A stretch of DNA of 14,578 bases from positions 1 through 14,578 of the forward strand of contig JALOCD010000108.1 in NCBI GenBank assembly GCA_023228025.1, given 5' to 3'. Shown piece by piece: positions 1-6,698 of this stretch. Source of the stretch: Prolixibacteraceae bacterium. Lineage in GTDB: Bacteria; Bacteroidota; Bacteroidia; Bacteroidales; Prolixibacteraceae. The stretch's first letter is position 1; every line of letters starts with the position of its first letter. Made by a program: the position numbers and the translations under genes. The notes under the pieces were generated by a model. That model had not been told where the DNA came from and made no database searches. It saw nothing but the letters and a program-made list of their open reading frames with translations.

Positions 1-108
1 TTACCCCCTTATATCCCACAAGATAAAAAATTATCCGCTAACTACAAACATTTCAAAGAACAATTTTGATCAAAATATCAATAAAATCAATACCTTTAGA
101 AGGTTTTC

Positions 109-249
109 TTAACTAAACGACATTGATATATAAATGTCCAAAACAAATAAACCGTCTTCATTAAAAACTATTCCGAAATCGAATGGAATCGTTTTATTAT
201 CATAGCCTATTTGACCTTTTTTGATTCTATATTCCTCTAATTTTGGCAT
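109..249 (-). CDS. Small hypothetical protein, possibly a decayed gene start
   Basis: A 46-residue frame runs from ATG (249-247) to TAA (111-109). It begins MPKLEEYRIKKGQ and its composition looks protein-like (DFGIVFNEDGLFVLDIYIS). I recognise no family. Just after the stop, another minus-strand frame starting near 106 reads KPSKGIDFIDILIKIVL before its own TGA, which also looks coding. One explanation is that both pieces belong to one short gene broken by a frameshift near 105-115. That frame has its own TAG at 115-113, so a simple single-base repair would have to fall in a very narrow place. No Shine-Dalgarno or clear -7 element precedes the ATG. It could be a genuine orphan peptide, a gene remnant, or chance. 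Confidence 0.3.
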   Translation of the reverse strand: MPKLEEYRIKKGQIGYDNKTIPFDFGIVFNEDGLFVLDIYISMSFS

Positions 250-490
250 GTTGCGTCTCTTTTAACATAAAGCATAACGGTCGACTGTAGTGAAAGGGTG
301 GGATTGTGGAGCTGCGTCTGTATCCCCCGATGAATAGCTGATGCAGGACGAACTGCCCGAAATCTACCTTTCAGTATGGGGTATCTGCCAAGCCTTTCAA
401 GGCTAAAGTTACAAAATAAAGCCAAAAGGAATATGGATTTTATTTGAACGGCTCATTTCCAGATATTGCTGTTATACAAAAGTATTTTTT
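250..490. other. Intergenic region without a supported gene
   Basis: No convincing coding frame is visible. The 62-codon minus-strand frame at 237-425 has a low-complexity, arginine-rich translation and no recognisable domain, so I do not call it. The only clear structure is a small perfect hairpin, AGCCTT-TC-AAGGCT, at 391-404. On the minus strand TAACTTTA follows closely downstream of TATTTTG, but the spacing does not fit a Bacteroidota promoter. Confidence 0.4.
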
Positions 491-493
491 GGG

Positions 494-521
494 GGTCTAT
501 TGTGTGGGGTCTAATGTGTGG
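494..521. repeat. 14-bp tandem duplication (2 copies)
   Basis: GGTCTATTGTGTGG at 494-507 is followed directly by GGTCTAATGTGTGG at 508-521, with one difference (T/A). The duplication sits in the intergenic region 3' of the methyltransferase gene and touches the hairpin that follows. It could be an expanded short repeat or the end of a degraded mobile element. Nothing nearby encodes a transposase. Confidence 0.6.
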
Positions 522-551
522 ACACGGATTGCAAATCCGCGCCAGCGGAGA
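522..551. repeat. REP-like palindromic element
   Basis: CGGATT (525-530), loop GCA (531-533) and AATCCG (534-539) form a perfect 6-bp stem. The tail GCGCCAGCGGAG follows at 539-550. A short GC-rich palindrome plus fixed tail resembles REP elements mobilised by RAYT-type Y1 transposases, and from memory similar CGGATT..AATCCG sequences recur in Bacteroidota intergenic DNA. It lies within 20 bp of the O-methyltransferase stop codon, where it could also act as a weak 3'-end structure. Only one copy is visible here, so its repetitive nature is inferred. Confidence 0.4.
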
Positions 552-557
552 GGGGAA

Positions 558-1199
558 CTATTTCTTACGAATCAGCGTCATCCCATCCCGCATCGGCAGG
601 ATGGTGGCCTCCACGCGGGGATCTGTTTTGATGAAATCGTTGAAGGCAAGGATGGCAAGGGTCTGTTCGTCATTTCGGGAGATTTTGCCCACCACTTTGC
701 CTCCCCAGAGGGTGTTGTCGGCAATGATCAAACCGCCCGGGATTATCTTTGGTAATATCATCTCATAATGGGTCAGGTACTGGCGCTTGTCTGCATCGAG
801 GAAGGCCAGTTCAAATTGTTCATCCAGGTGCGGGAGAATATCCGTGGCATCGCCGATGTGCTGAACGATGCGGTCTCTCAACCCTGTCTCCTCAAAATAG
901 CGGGCGGCGAACCGCTCCAACTCATCGTTGATCTCAATGGTGTGGAGCATTCCGCCGTTAGGCAAACCTTTGGCCAGACAGATGGCTGAATATCCGGTAT
1001 ATGTGCCGATTTCAAGTATCCTTTTGGGAGCGATCAGCTTGCTGAAAAAGGTCAGGAGACTTCCCTGCAGGTGGCCGGAACACATCCGTCCGTTCACCAG
1101 TTTCAGGTAGGTTTCGCGGTAGAGCCTTTTCAGTACCGGATCCTCGTCGACCGTGTGCGCGAGGATATAATTTTCGAGTTGCTGATCGATCTTCATCAT
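558..1199 (-). CDS. SAM-dependent O-methyltransferase (Methyltransf_3 family)
   Basis: This 213-residue class I methyltransferase belongs to the COG4122/PF01596 type, which moves a methyl group from S-adenosylmethionine to a hydroxyl and usually needs a divalent metal. The SAM-binding loop is ILEIGTYTGY (61-70), with the ribose-binding acid in HTIEIN (86-91) and GDATDILP at 116-123. Probable metal ligands are D135/D137 in FLDADK and D161-N162 in IIADNTLWGG. The length is normal for the family. The substrate cannot be read from sequence: the family includes catechol-type enzymes and TrmR (YrrM), which methylates 5-hydroxyuridine in tRNA; a tRNA role is plausible but unproven. The start codon overlaps the upstream protease stop (ATGA), implying translational coupling; a second ATG follows directly, so the protein may be one residue shorter. 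It ends with TAG. Confidence 0.9.
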   Translation of the reverse strand: MMKIDQQLENYILAHTVDEDPVLKRLYRETYLKLVNGRMCSGHLQGSLLTFFSKLIAPKRILEIGTYTGYSAICLAKGLPNGGMLHTIEINDELERFAARYFEETGLRDRIVQHIGDATDILPHLDEQFELAFLDADKRQYLTHYEMILPKIIPGGLIIADNTLWGGKVVGKISRNDEQTLAILAFNDFIKTDPRVEATILPMRDGMTLIRKK

Positions 1200-2416
1200 T
1201 TGTAAATCAATCTTGACAGATTTTCGGGTTTCAGTATCCGGTTGGCAACATCCAGCAGTTGTGAGGCTGTTATTTCGCTAATCCTTTTGTAGATATCCTG
1301 CAGGCTCTCCACTTTGTTGAAAACCAGCATACTCTTGCCGATGGCCAGCATCAGGTCTTCGTGGTTTTCCTGCGACATGGCCAGCTGACCGATCAACTGC
1401 TTCCTCGATTTGCTCAGTTGAAGCTCTCCCAGCGCCTTGTCCCGGAGCAGCCTGATCTCCTTATCGATCAGGGTGAGCGCCCTTTCCAGGTTCTCCGGAT
1501 CGGTGCCAAAATAGATAGTCAGGGTACCGGTATCGGTGTAAGCGGTGTAGGATGATTCGAGGTTGTAGGCAATGCCGTTGCGCTCGCGCAGGCTCAGGTT
1601 CAGTCGTGAATTACCGGACTGTCCGCCCAAAATACTGTTTAGCAGCACCAAAGACAATCGGTCGGGATGGTACACATCAAACGCCTCTCCTCCCAAAATG
1701 CAATGTGCCTGAAAAGTCCCCTTTTCAACATTTTTTTGTTTTGGACGATAGTCTGTGAACCGCACTCGGCTTTCATTTCGCAAGTTGGTTTTGAGGCGTT
1801 CAAAATAGCGTTGTGCCAGGTGAAAGAATTTTTTCGCAGGGATATTTCCCACCGAACAGATCACCATCTGGTCGGTATGGTAATTTTCCGCCATGAAACG
1901 ACGGATGTCAGTAGCCTGAAAACCCCTGACATGATCGGGAGTCCCTAGGATATTTCTACCCATCGGATGGCCTTCGTAAATCAGTTCTTCAAACTCATCA
2001 AAAATGAGCTCCGAAGGGGTATCATTGTAGGAATTGATCTCATCGACAATGACCTCCTGCTCTTTTTTCAACTCCTTTTCGGGGAATGTGCTATCAATCA
2101 GGATGTCACTGAACAGTTCGATGGTACGTTCGTAATATTCGCACAGAAACGATGCATGAATAGCCGTCTCCTCCTTGGAGGTATAGGCATTCATCTCCCC
2201 GCCAACATCTTCCAGCCGGCTAATGATGTGGTAGGCCTTTCTCTTGGCTGTGCCTTTGAAGATGGTATGCTCAATGAAATGCGCCATCCCCTGCTCTTCG
2301 GGCGTTTCGTCCCTCGAACCGGTATTGATGACTACCCCGCAGTGGGCAACTGGCGAGTCGACTGAGGCATGAATCAGCCGGATCCCGTTGGATAATGTCA
2401 TTGAGGTATATTCCAT
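1196..2416 (-). CDS. M16 family zinc metallopeptidase (pitrilysin/processing-peptidase type)
   Basis: This 406-residue protein is a single-chain, two-domain M16B-type peptidase. The inverted zinc motif HxxEH is H46-F-I-E49-H50 (HFIEH), and the distal zinc ligand is E126 in VIVDEI, 76 residues after H50 as expected. The N-terminal catalytic domain spans roughly 5-150 and the inactive M16_C domain roughly 165-345. The motif GGEMNAYTSKEET (72-84) is typical of this group. With all zinc residues present it should be active. I see no clear signal peptide, so it is likely cytoplasmic. Bacterial homologues degrade peptides or help process secreted proteins, but the substrate is unknown. It is the first gene of a two-gene unit with the methyltransferase. 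A -7 box TATCTTTG lies about 19 bp upstream of the start, giving a very short leader. Confidence 0.93.
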   Translation of the reverse strand: MEYTSMTLSNGIRLIHASVDSPVAHCGVVINTGSRDETPEEQGMAHFIEHTIFKGTAKRKAYHIISRLEDVGGEMNAYTSKEETAIHASFLCEYYERTIELFSDILIDSTFPEKELKKEQEVIVDEINSYNDTPSELIFDEFEELIYEGHPMGRNILGTPDHVRGFQATDIRRFMAENYHTDQMVICSVGNIPAKKFFHLAQRYFERLKTNLRNESRVRFTDYRPKQKNVEKGTFQAHCILGGEAFDVYHPDRLSLVLLNSILGGQSGNSRLNLSLRERNGIAYNLESSYTAYTDTGTLTIYFGTDPENLERALTLIDKEIRLLRDKALGELQLSKSRKQLIGQLAMSQENHEDLMLAIGKSMLVFNKVESLQDIYKRISEITASQLLDVANRILKPENLSRLIYK

Positions 2417-2434
2417 ACAAAAGATTCAGGTCGG

Positions 2435-2442
2435 CAAAGATA
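2435..2442 (-). promoter_or_regulatory. -7 box of the M16 peptidase gene
   Basis: The minus strand reads TATCTTTG, a perfect match to Bacteroidota TAnnTTTG and identical to the -7 box of the adjacent tRNA gene. No good TTTG lies at the matching -33 position, which would fall inside the tRNA terminator hairpin (about 2459-2465). The predicted transcript would start near 2428, about 12 nt before the ATG. Confidence 0.5.
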
Positions 2443-2444
2443 GC

Positions 2445-2481
2445 AAAAAAGGAAAGGGTAAAGATTGCTCTTTACCCTTTC
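2445..2481 (-). terminator. Intrinsic terminator of tRNA-Phe
   Basis: A perfect 13-bp stem, GAAAGGGTAAAGA (2452-2464) and its complement (2469-2481), encloses a 4-nt loop. On the minus strand it is followed by a T run at 2450-2445. It begins two bases after the tRNA discriminator base, so it separates the tRNA transcript from the peptidase gene downstream. Confidence 0.9.
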
Positions 2482-2482
2482 G

Positions 2483-2555
<73 letters not shown>

Positions 2556-2571
2556 TTATTTTAACGCGGTG

Positions 2572-2602
2572 CAAAGATATACATTAAATCTTTCCAGCCA
2601 AA
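2572..2602 (-). promoter_or_regulatory. Bacteroidota-type promoter of tRNA-Phe
   Basis: On the minus strand TTTG (2602-2599), a 19-bp spacer and TATCTTTG (2579-2572) match the Bacteroidota sigma-ABfr consensus exactly. Transcription would begin around 2565, about 10 nt before the mature tRNA 5' end. It lies just after the NmrA-type gene stop codon. Confidence 0.8.
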
Positions 2603-2632
2603 GAATCTGATTACTTTTTACCCAACGACCGG

Positions 2633-3502
2633 TTACTTTTCCCACACCTTTCGGTTTTCGTGGATAAAATCTACCAATTGCCGCGGTTCTTCTCCTGTCA
2701 ATTCCTTGAATACGGAAGAAGTATGGCCCATTTTGCCATTTCTTGCAGCGCCATAAAGGAGCGAGAGTGTCACAATGAATGGCATCTGTTTTTTCTCATG
2801 CATCTTCTGACGAATGAATTTGATGGTCAATGGTCGTGCATATTTGATCTCCCTGCCCAACTCTGCGGTAAAAAGAGCCGCGATTTTGTAGAAATCCATG
2901 GGCTCCTGTCCGGTGATTTCGTACTCTTTCCCTTCGTGACCGGGCATTATTAGCAGTTCGGCCACTACCCTTGCAACATCCCGTGCATCGATGTAGTTGA
3001 CCATTCCCGCACCTGCAGGAATGTAAAGATGGTTGTTCTTCCTGATCTCCTGTCCGTGCAAGGTCACCAGATTTTGCATGTATAGCGAAGGACGGATGAT
3101 GGTATGCGGGATGCCCATCTTTTTCAAATGGGTCTCAATGCGGTGATTGGCAAATATCCTATTGCGCTCGGCCCCAACAATGGAGACGAAAACAATCTGT
3201 TTTACACCGGATTTTTCGACTTTATTTAGAAACGGAAAGATATGCTTGGAGACATCGGATACCTGATTTGGCCTGATTAACAACAATTTTGTCACCCCTT
3301 CGAGCGCTGCCGCATGGGTTGAAGGTTCATCGAACTCAAAATTCACCAACTGAACCTGTTCCAATCCTTCCATTTTTCGGGCTGCTTCAATATCCCGAAC
3401 AGCGCCAACTACTTCAAAGTCCGCATCTTTCTGAGCCAGCAAATAGCGCATGGTAGAAAGACCGACATTCCCGGTTGCACCCGTTATTAAAAATTTATCC
3501 AT
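2633..3502 (-). CDS. NAD(P)-binding NmrA-family protein (atypical SDR)
   Basis: Counted from ATG at 3502-3500, this is a 289-residue Rossmann-fold protein beginning MDKFLITGATGNVG. The dinucleotide-binding loop GATGNVG is residues 8-14. RPSLYMQNLV and VNYIDARDVARVV are typical of NmrA/HSCARG-like short-chain dehydrogenases, which bind NAD(P)H and act as quinone or azo reductases or as redox sensors. I see no clear catalytic YxxxK in the usual SDR position, consistent with the atypical branch. The frame stays open to an ATG at 3556, but the extra 18 residues are unlike the family, which begins just before the glycine-rich loop, so I chose the internal start. It follows the acyl-CoA synthetase stop by 72 bp with no clear terminator between, so co-transcription is possible. 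The substrate is unknown. Confidence 0.85.
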   Translation of the reverse strand: MDKFLITGATGNVGLSTMRYLLAQKDADFEVVGAVRDIEAARKMEGLEQVQLVNFEFDEPSTHAAALEGVTKLLLIRPNQVSDVSKHIFPFLNKVEKSGVKQIVFVSIVGAERNRIFANHRIETHLKKMGIPHTIIRPSLYMQNLVTLHGQEIRKNNHLYIPAGAGMVNYIDARDVARVVAELLIMPGHEGKEYEITGQEPMDFYKIAALFTAELGREIKYARPLTIKFIRQKMHEKKQMPFIVTLSLLYGAARNGKMGHTSSVFKELTGEEPRQLVDFIHENRKVWEK

Positions 3503-3574
3503 AGAAGGATCAACTATTATTTTCGAAAAGTTAAAGTCTAAAGACCAACGGGGCAAAAATATATTTTTTAACTG

Positions 3575-5359
3575 TCAATCCTCCCTGGAAGAGGCAAAAA
3601 TCTCTTCAATTAGGTCGCAGTATTTTTGTTCGATGACTTTTCGCTTCAGTTTAAGGGTCTGAGAAAGCTCTCCTGACTGGGCTGACCAGGAATCGGGCAC
3701 CAGCCTAAACCGTTTGATCTCCTCGTGCAGCCCAAGTGTTTTGTTGATCTCTTTCACTTCTGCCTGGTACATGGCCAGTACTTTGGGCTGGGCAATGAGA
3801 TCTGCATTGTCTTTGAAAAGAATTTCATTTTCATTGCAACATTCGTGCAGGTAGACAAAATTAGGTGAGATCAGTGCACTGGCAAATTTTTCGTGGTTAC
3901 CAATAACGATGGCCTGCTCAATTAAAACCGACTCTTTTAGTTTATTTTCAATCAGTTGGGGTGCAATGTATTTGCCTCCAGAGAGTTTGAAAATCTCCTT
4001 TTTACGGTCGGTTATTTTCAGGTATTTACCCTCGTCAAGCATCCCAACATCGCCGGTATGGAACCATCCGTCGGCATCAATCACCTCGCTGGTAAGTCCG
4101 GGTTCTTTGTAATACCCCATCATCAGGTTCGGACCCTTGGCAAGAATCTCGCCATCTTCGGCAATCTTTACCTGTACACCCTTGATAACAGGACCATTGG
4201 TACCAATTTTGATCTCATTGGTTACGGCATTGCTCACTGCAATAACAGGGGATGTTTCTGTTAATCCATAACCCTCAAGAACCGTTAATCCTGCCGCGCT
4301 GAAAACCCTGGCAATTCGCGATTGCAAAAGCGCCCCGCCCGAAACGATCAACTGGATGTTTCCTCCCAATCCGGCACGCCATTTGGAGTAGATCAGTTTG
4401 TCGGCAATCGCTAGTTTGATCCTTTTCCCAAGACTAAATTTTTTATTGAAATCAAAGTCCTTGCCCAGTTCGACTGCCCAGAAAAACAGTTTGAACTTGA
4501 TGCCGGTCAGCAACTTTCCTTTGGCCATAATGCCGTCGTAAACGCTTTCCATCAGACGGGGTACCGCTGTAAATATATGCGGTTTTACCTCTTTAATCGA
4601 CTGAACAATCTGAGGTAAGCTCTCGACATAGTAAATGCCAATCCCACGGTACATGAATACATTGTTCACGGTGCGCTCAAAAATATGGCAAAGCGGTAAA
4701 AATGAGATGGAACGATGCCCCAAACCAAGTGCAAAATGGTGTGAGCAGGTTTCGAAGTTGGAAACCAGGTTTTTATGAGATAACATCACCCCTTTGGGGA
4801 TCCCTGTGGTTCCACTGGTGTAGATCATGGTAACCATTTCATCCTCACCGATATTGTTTTTTATCTCAGTCAATTTGTCCCGCAGGGCCTCCTCATTCTT
4901 CTTTCCCAACTCCATAAGGACCGAAAGATGATCAGCCCCTGGTACCTCGTTAAATGTAAATATCTTCTCCATGCTCGCCACTTCGACCACCACCGGGGAG
5001 AGCTTATTGAACAGCTTTTCGTCAGAGACAAACAGGAAGCGAATCTCCGCATGTTTGAAAATATAGCTGTATTCTTCCTCACTAATCGTCGGGTAAACAG
5101 GCACATGCACCGCTCCGGTCATCGACAGGGCCATGTCCACGAAGCTCCATTCAGGCCGGTTTCCACTGACAGTCGAAACCCTGTCCCCCTTTTGAATCCC
5201 AAGAGATAAAAGGCCGTAGGCTATTAATTCTACATTTCTTGCGAACTCGGCTGTACTGTATGTGACCCAGGTATTTCCCTGTTTTCCGGCTACGGCATCT
5301 TCGCGGGGAACATTTTTAAGACAGTGCTCAAGCAGATCAAAAGTTCGGGTTACTTCCAT
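3575..5359 (-). CDS. Long-chain acyl-CoA synthetase (AMP-forming, FadD15-like)
   Basis: This 594-residue adenylating enzyme activates fatty acids to acyl-AMP and then acyl-CoA, feeding lipid synthesis or degradation. The P-loop-like motif YTSGTTGIPKG is at 180-190, GYGLTET at about 363-369, the hinge TGDVG with D437, and ITDRKKE with R452. FKLSGGKYIAP marks the long-chain subgroup. Its length and the large insert before the hinge fit the membrane-associated FadD15/FACL group rather than short acetyl-CoA synthetases. The C-terminal catalytic lysine is probably in the stretch SQTLKLKRK, which is typical for this group. It is probably cytoplasmic at the inner membrane. A promoter (5389-5420) with an overlapping perfect palindrome lies upstream, so the gene may be repressor-controlled. 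The exact chain length used is not readable. Confidence 0.93.
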   Translation of the reverse strand: MEVTRTFDLLEHCLKNVPREDAVAGKQGNTWVTYSTAEFARNVELIAYGLLSLGIQKGDRVSTVSGNRPEWSFVDMALSMTGAVHVPVYPTISEEEYSYIFKHAEIRFLFVSDEKLFNKLSPVVVEVASMEKIFTFNEVPGADHLSVLMELGKKNEEALRDKLTEIKNNIGEDEMVTMIYTSGTTGIPKGVMLSHKNLVSNFETCSHHFALGLGHRSISFLPLCHIFERTVNNVFMYRGIGIYYVESLPQIVQSIKEVKPHIFTAVPRLMESVYDGIMAKGKLLTGIKFKLFFWAVELGKDFDFNKKFSLGKRIKLAIADKLIYSKWRAGLGGNIQLIVSGGALLQSRIARVFSAAGLTVLEGYGLTETSPVIAVSNAVTNEIKIGTNGPVIKGVQVKIAEDGEILAKGPNLMMGYYKEPGLTSEVIDADGWFHTGDVGMLDEGKYLKITDRKKEIFKLSGGKYIAPQLIENKLKESVLIEQAIVIGNHEKFASALISPNFVYLHECCNENEILFKDNADLIAQPKVLAMYQAEVKEINKTLGLHEEIKRFRLVPDSWSAQSGELSQTLKLKRKVIEQKYCDLIEEIFASSRED

Positions 5360-5388
5360 GGTTTAGTTTTTGTCCTAAAGTTAAATAT

Positions 5389-5420
5389 TAAAGATATTTA
5401 GAAATCGTGATTTTGGTCAA
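5389..5420 (-). promoter_or_regulatory. Probable promoter of the acyl-CoA synthetase gene
   Basis: The minus strand has TTG at 5420-5418, a 21-bp spacer and TATCTTTA at 5396-5389, a near match to TAnnTTTG. The start codon is 30 bp beyond the -7 box. The spacer is slightly longer than the usual 19 bp, so this is plausible rather than firm. Confidence 0.45.
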
Positions 5421-5428
5421 GCGCTTGA
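5417..5428. promoter_or_regulatory. 12-bp palindrome, candidate operator
   Basis: TCAAGCGCTTGA is a perfect palindrome overlapping the predicted -33 region of the acyl-CoA synthetase promoter. Its central AAGCGCTT resembles operator cores of LacI-family repressors, and TetR-type fatty-acid regulators also use short palindromes. No regulator gene lies next to it, so the binding protein is unknown. Confidence 0.4.
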
Positions 5429-5515
5429 TTTATATAGAAAATTACAGCTATTTTAAAGCTATTTAGAATGAACCTTTCGAATGGGAAAGTGGATTTTTCA
5501 AGATAGTACGTTTAT

Positions 5516-5578
5516 AACTTTTCCAAAATTGCATACTATGCGCATTCCCTTATTAATATTACAAACTTTGGAAAAGTT
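5516..5578. repeat. Nested inverted repeat in the 250-bp gap 5360-5609
   Basis: AACTTTTCCAAA (5516-5527) and its exact complement TTTGGAAAAGTT (5567-5578) flank 39 bp containing a second palindrome, GCATA-C-TATGC (5531-5541). It lies just 3' of the membrane acyltransferase-like gene. There is no T run placed as in a normal terminator. Options are a miniature mobile element, a 3'-UTR structure, or a regulatory RNA. Apart from this and the promoter region, the gap is AT-rich and shows no coding frame. Confidence 0.5.
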
Positions 5579-5609
5579 TACGATATAGACATCTTTATTA
5601 TCACATTGA

Positions 5610-6581
5610 CTAAATCTTTACTACTATCTTATTCCTCCACAGGTAATGCGCGACCAGGTAGCAGAGCATGTAGATGACTAAAAATCCTGCCAAGGCTTGC
5701 CAGAGCGGGGCGCTGGATAGAAGAACGCCCCCGTGCAGGGCAATCAGGATATTCTGCACGATATATAGAAGCAGCGGGTTGATTCCCAGAATAGTAAGAT
5801 GTGGAATCTCTATTTTTCTTACATCATTTACCAAATAGAAAAGCAGGAAAGTTACAAACCCAATTCCTGATGAGAGAATGGGATAGGCAATGCTCATGCT
5901 GCGTTGTGAAAACTGCCAGTTTTCCTGAGGTTGAAGCAAAGAGAGAAGGTAACCAGCCGCAATCAGGATGATACCGAAAATCAACGTGTATCGGATAAAA
6001 TCCTTCGAACTGTAATCATTCAGAAGATCATACAGTACAGTACCAAAAAGAAGGATAGATACCCAGCTGATTGGCCCCAGCGGACCTCCATCTATGCTGT
6101 TTGCCATGGTCCAGGCACCATATCCGGCATAAACAAAGATCAATTGGTAGATGATCAGGAATGAAAAAGCCGCAACAGTCCTGACCCTCGCGGATTTTGT
6201 AATGAAGGGCAACGCCAGCAATCCGGCAAAGCCAATATCCACAAGGGCGTCCCAAATATCAACTTTGATGTCGGGGCCATAGAGTACAAACCCGATAAAA
6301 ATCAAAATCAGGTATCGCTTGATGGCATGGATAAGCGCCAGTTTGTATCCAATCCGTGCCACCATTCGCACGAAGGAGATCCGGAATCCCATTCCTACCG
6401 CGATCAGGAAAAAGGGGGCGATGGTATTGGCAAAGGTCATCCCGTAATGGGGATGTTTGAAGGTTTCCGGAATCACTGCAAAATGATTCAGGTAGTTCAC
6501 CATGATCATTCCGAAGATGGCGAAGCCGCGAAACTGGTCGATCGACAGTTTACGCTTGTTGGGGATTTCTGTAGTAGTCAT
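5610..6581 (-). CDS. Multi-pass membrane protein, HGSNAT/DUF1624-like acyltransferase
   Basis: This 323-residue protein is almost entirely hydrophobic segments, roughly nine or ten transmembrane helices. The N-terminal motif LSIDQFRGFAIFGMIMVNY (from about residue 12) is the hallmark (R..S.D..RG..I..M..VNY) of the DUF1624/DUF5009/YeiB/heparan-alpha-glucosaminide N-acetyltransferase superfamily. Members with known activity carry acetyl groups across the membrane onto sugars of glycans; in Bacteroidota they are often linked to glycan use or cell-surface polymers. A late motif ILGINPLLLYIVQN fits the family. The substrate is unknown and enzymatic activity is inferred. The ATG is directly preceded by a heptamer repeat array, with no recognisable ribosome site. 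It lies 108 bp downstream of alaS on the same strand and could be read from alaS. Confidence 0.75.
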   Translation of the reverse strand: MTTTEIPNKRKLSIDQFRGFAIFGMIMVNYLNHFAVIPETFKHPHYGMTFANTIAPFFLIAVGMGFRISFVRMVARIGYKLALIHAIKRYLILIFIGFVLYGPDIKVDIWDALVDIGFAGLLALPFITKSARVRTVAAFSFLIIYQLIFVYAGYGAWTMANSIDGGPLGPISWVSILLFGTVLYDLLNDYSSKDFIRYTLIFGIILIAAGYLLSLLQPQENWQFSQRSMSIAYPILSSGIGFVTFLLFYLVNDVRKIEIPHLTILGINPLLLYIVQNILIALHGGVLLSSAPLWQALAGFLVIYMLCYLVAHYLWRNKIVVKI

Positions 6582-6698
6582 TAGTAGTTGAGTAGTGAAA
6601 AGTGGAGAGTGGAAAGTGGAAAGTGGAAAGTTGAAAGTGAAGGATTGGTTCTTTCACTCTTTTTATTCACAACTCTCAACTTTCAGTTCTCAACTTTT
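6582..6698. repeat. Inverted pair of heptamer repeat arrays
   Basis: From 6596 to 6637 the plus strand is a run of six 7-bp units: TGAAAAG, TGGAGAG, three copies of TGGAAAG, then TTGAAAG. Degenerate units extend it to the acyltransferase-like ATG at 6581. From 6671 to 6698 four more 7-bp units run in the opposite orientation (AACTCTC, AACTTTC, AGTTCTC, AACTTTT). The spacer contains AGTGAA/TTCACT, which can form a short hairpin. The second array enters alaS, so its last codons and stop are made of repeat units. Confidence 0.85.

Noticed and set aside
63..76. 14-bp palindrome ATTTTGATCAAAAT
   Set aside because: It is not placed at any supported promoter and lies in possible decayed coding sequence; likely chance in AT-rich DNA.
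237..425. 62-codon minus-strand open frame
   Set aside because: No domain, unusual composition, no start signals, and it overlaps the more protein-like 46-residue frame in another phase.
522..545. Possible tRNA-Cys fragment: anticodon-arm-like CGGA-TTGCAAA-TCCG
   Set aside because: Only a 4-bp anticodon stem can be formed, and no D arm, T arm or acceptor stem lies at the right distance. The REP-like reading fits better.
1967..2365. 132-codon plus-strand frame inside the M16 peptidase gene
   Set aside because: Antisense shadow of a gene with a full zinc motif; no promoter, start context or family similarity.
3503..3556. Upstream ATG at 3556 as start of the NmrA-type protein
   Set aside because: The added 18 residues precede the Rossmann loop in a way not seen in the family, and MDKFLITGATG is a standard N terminus.
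3555..3568. AAAAATATATTTTT palindrome between the acyl-CoA synthetase and NmrA-type genes
   Set aside because: Pure A/T self-complementarity is expected by chance in AT-rich spacers and lacks the GC stem of a terminator.
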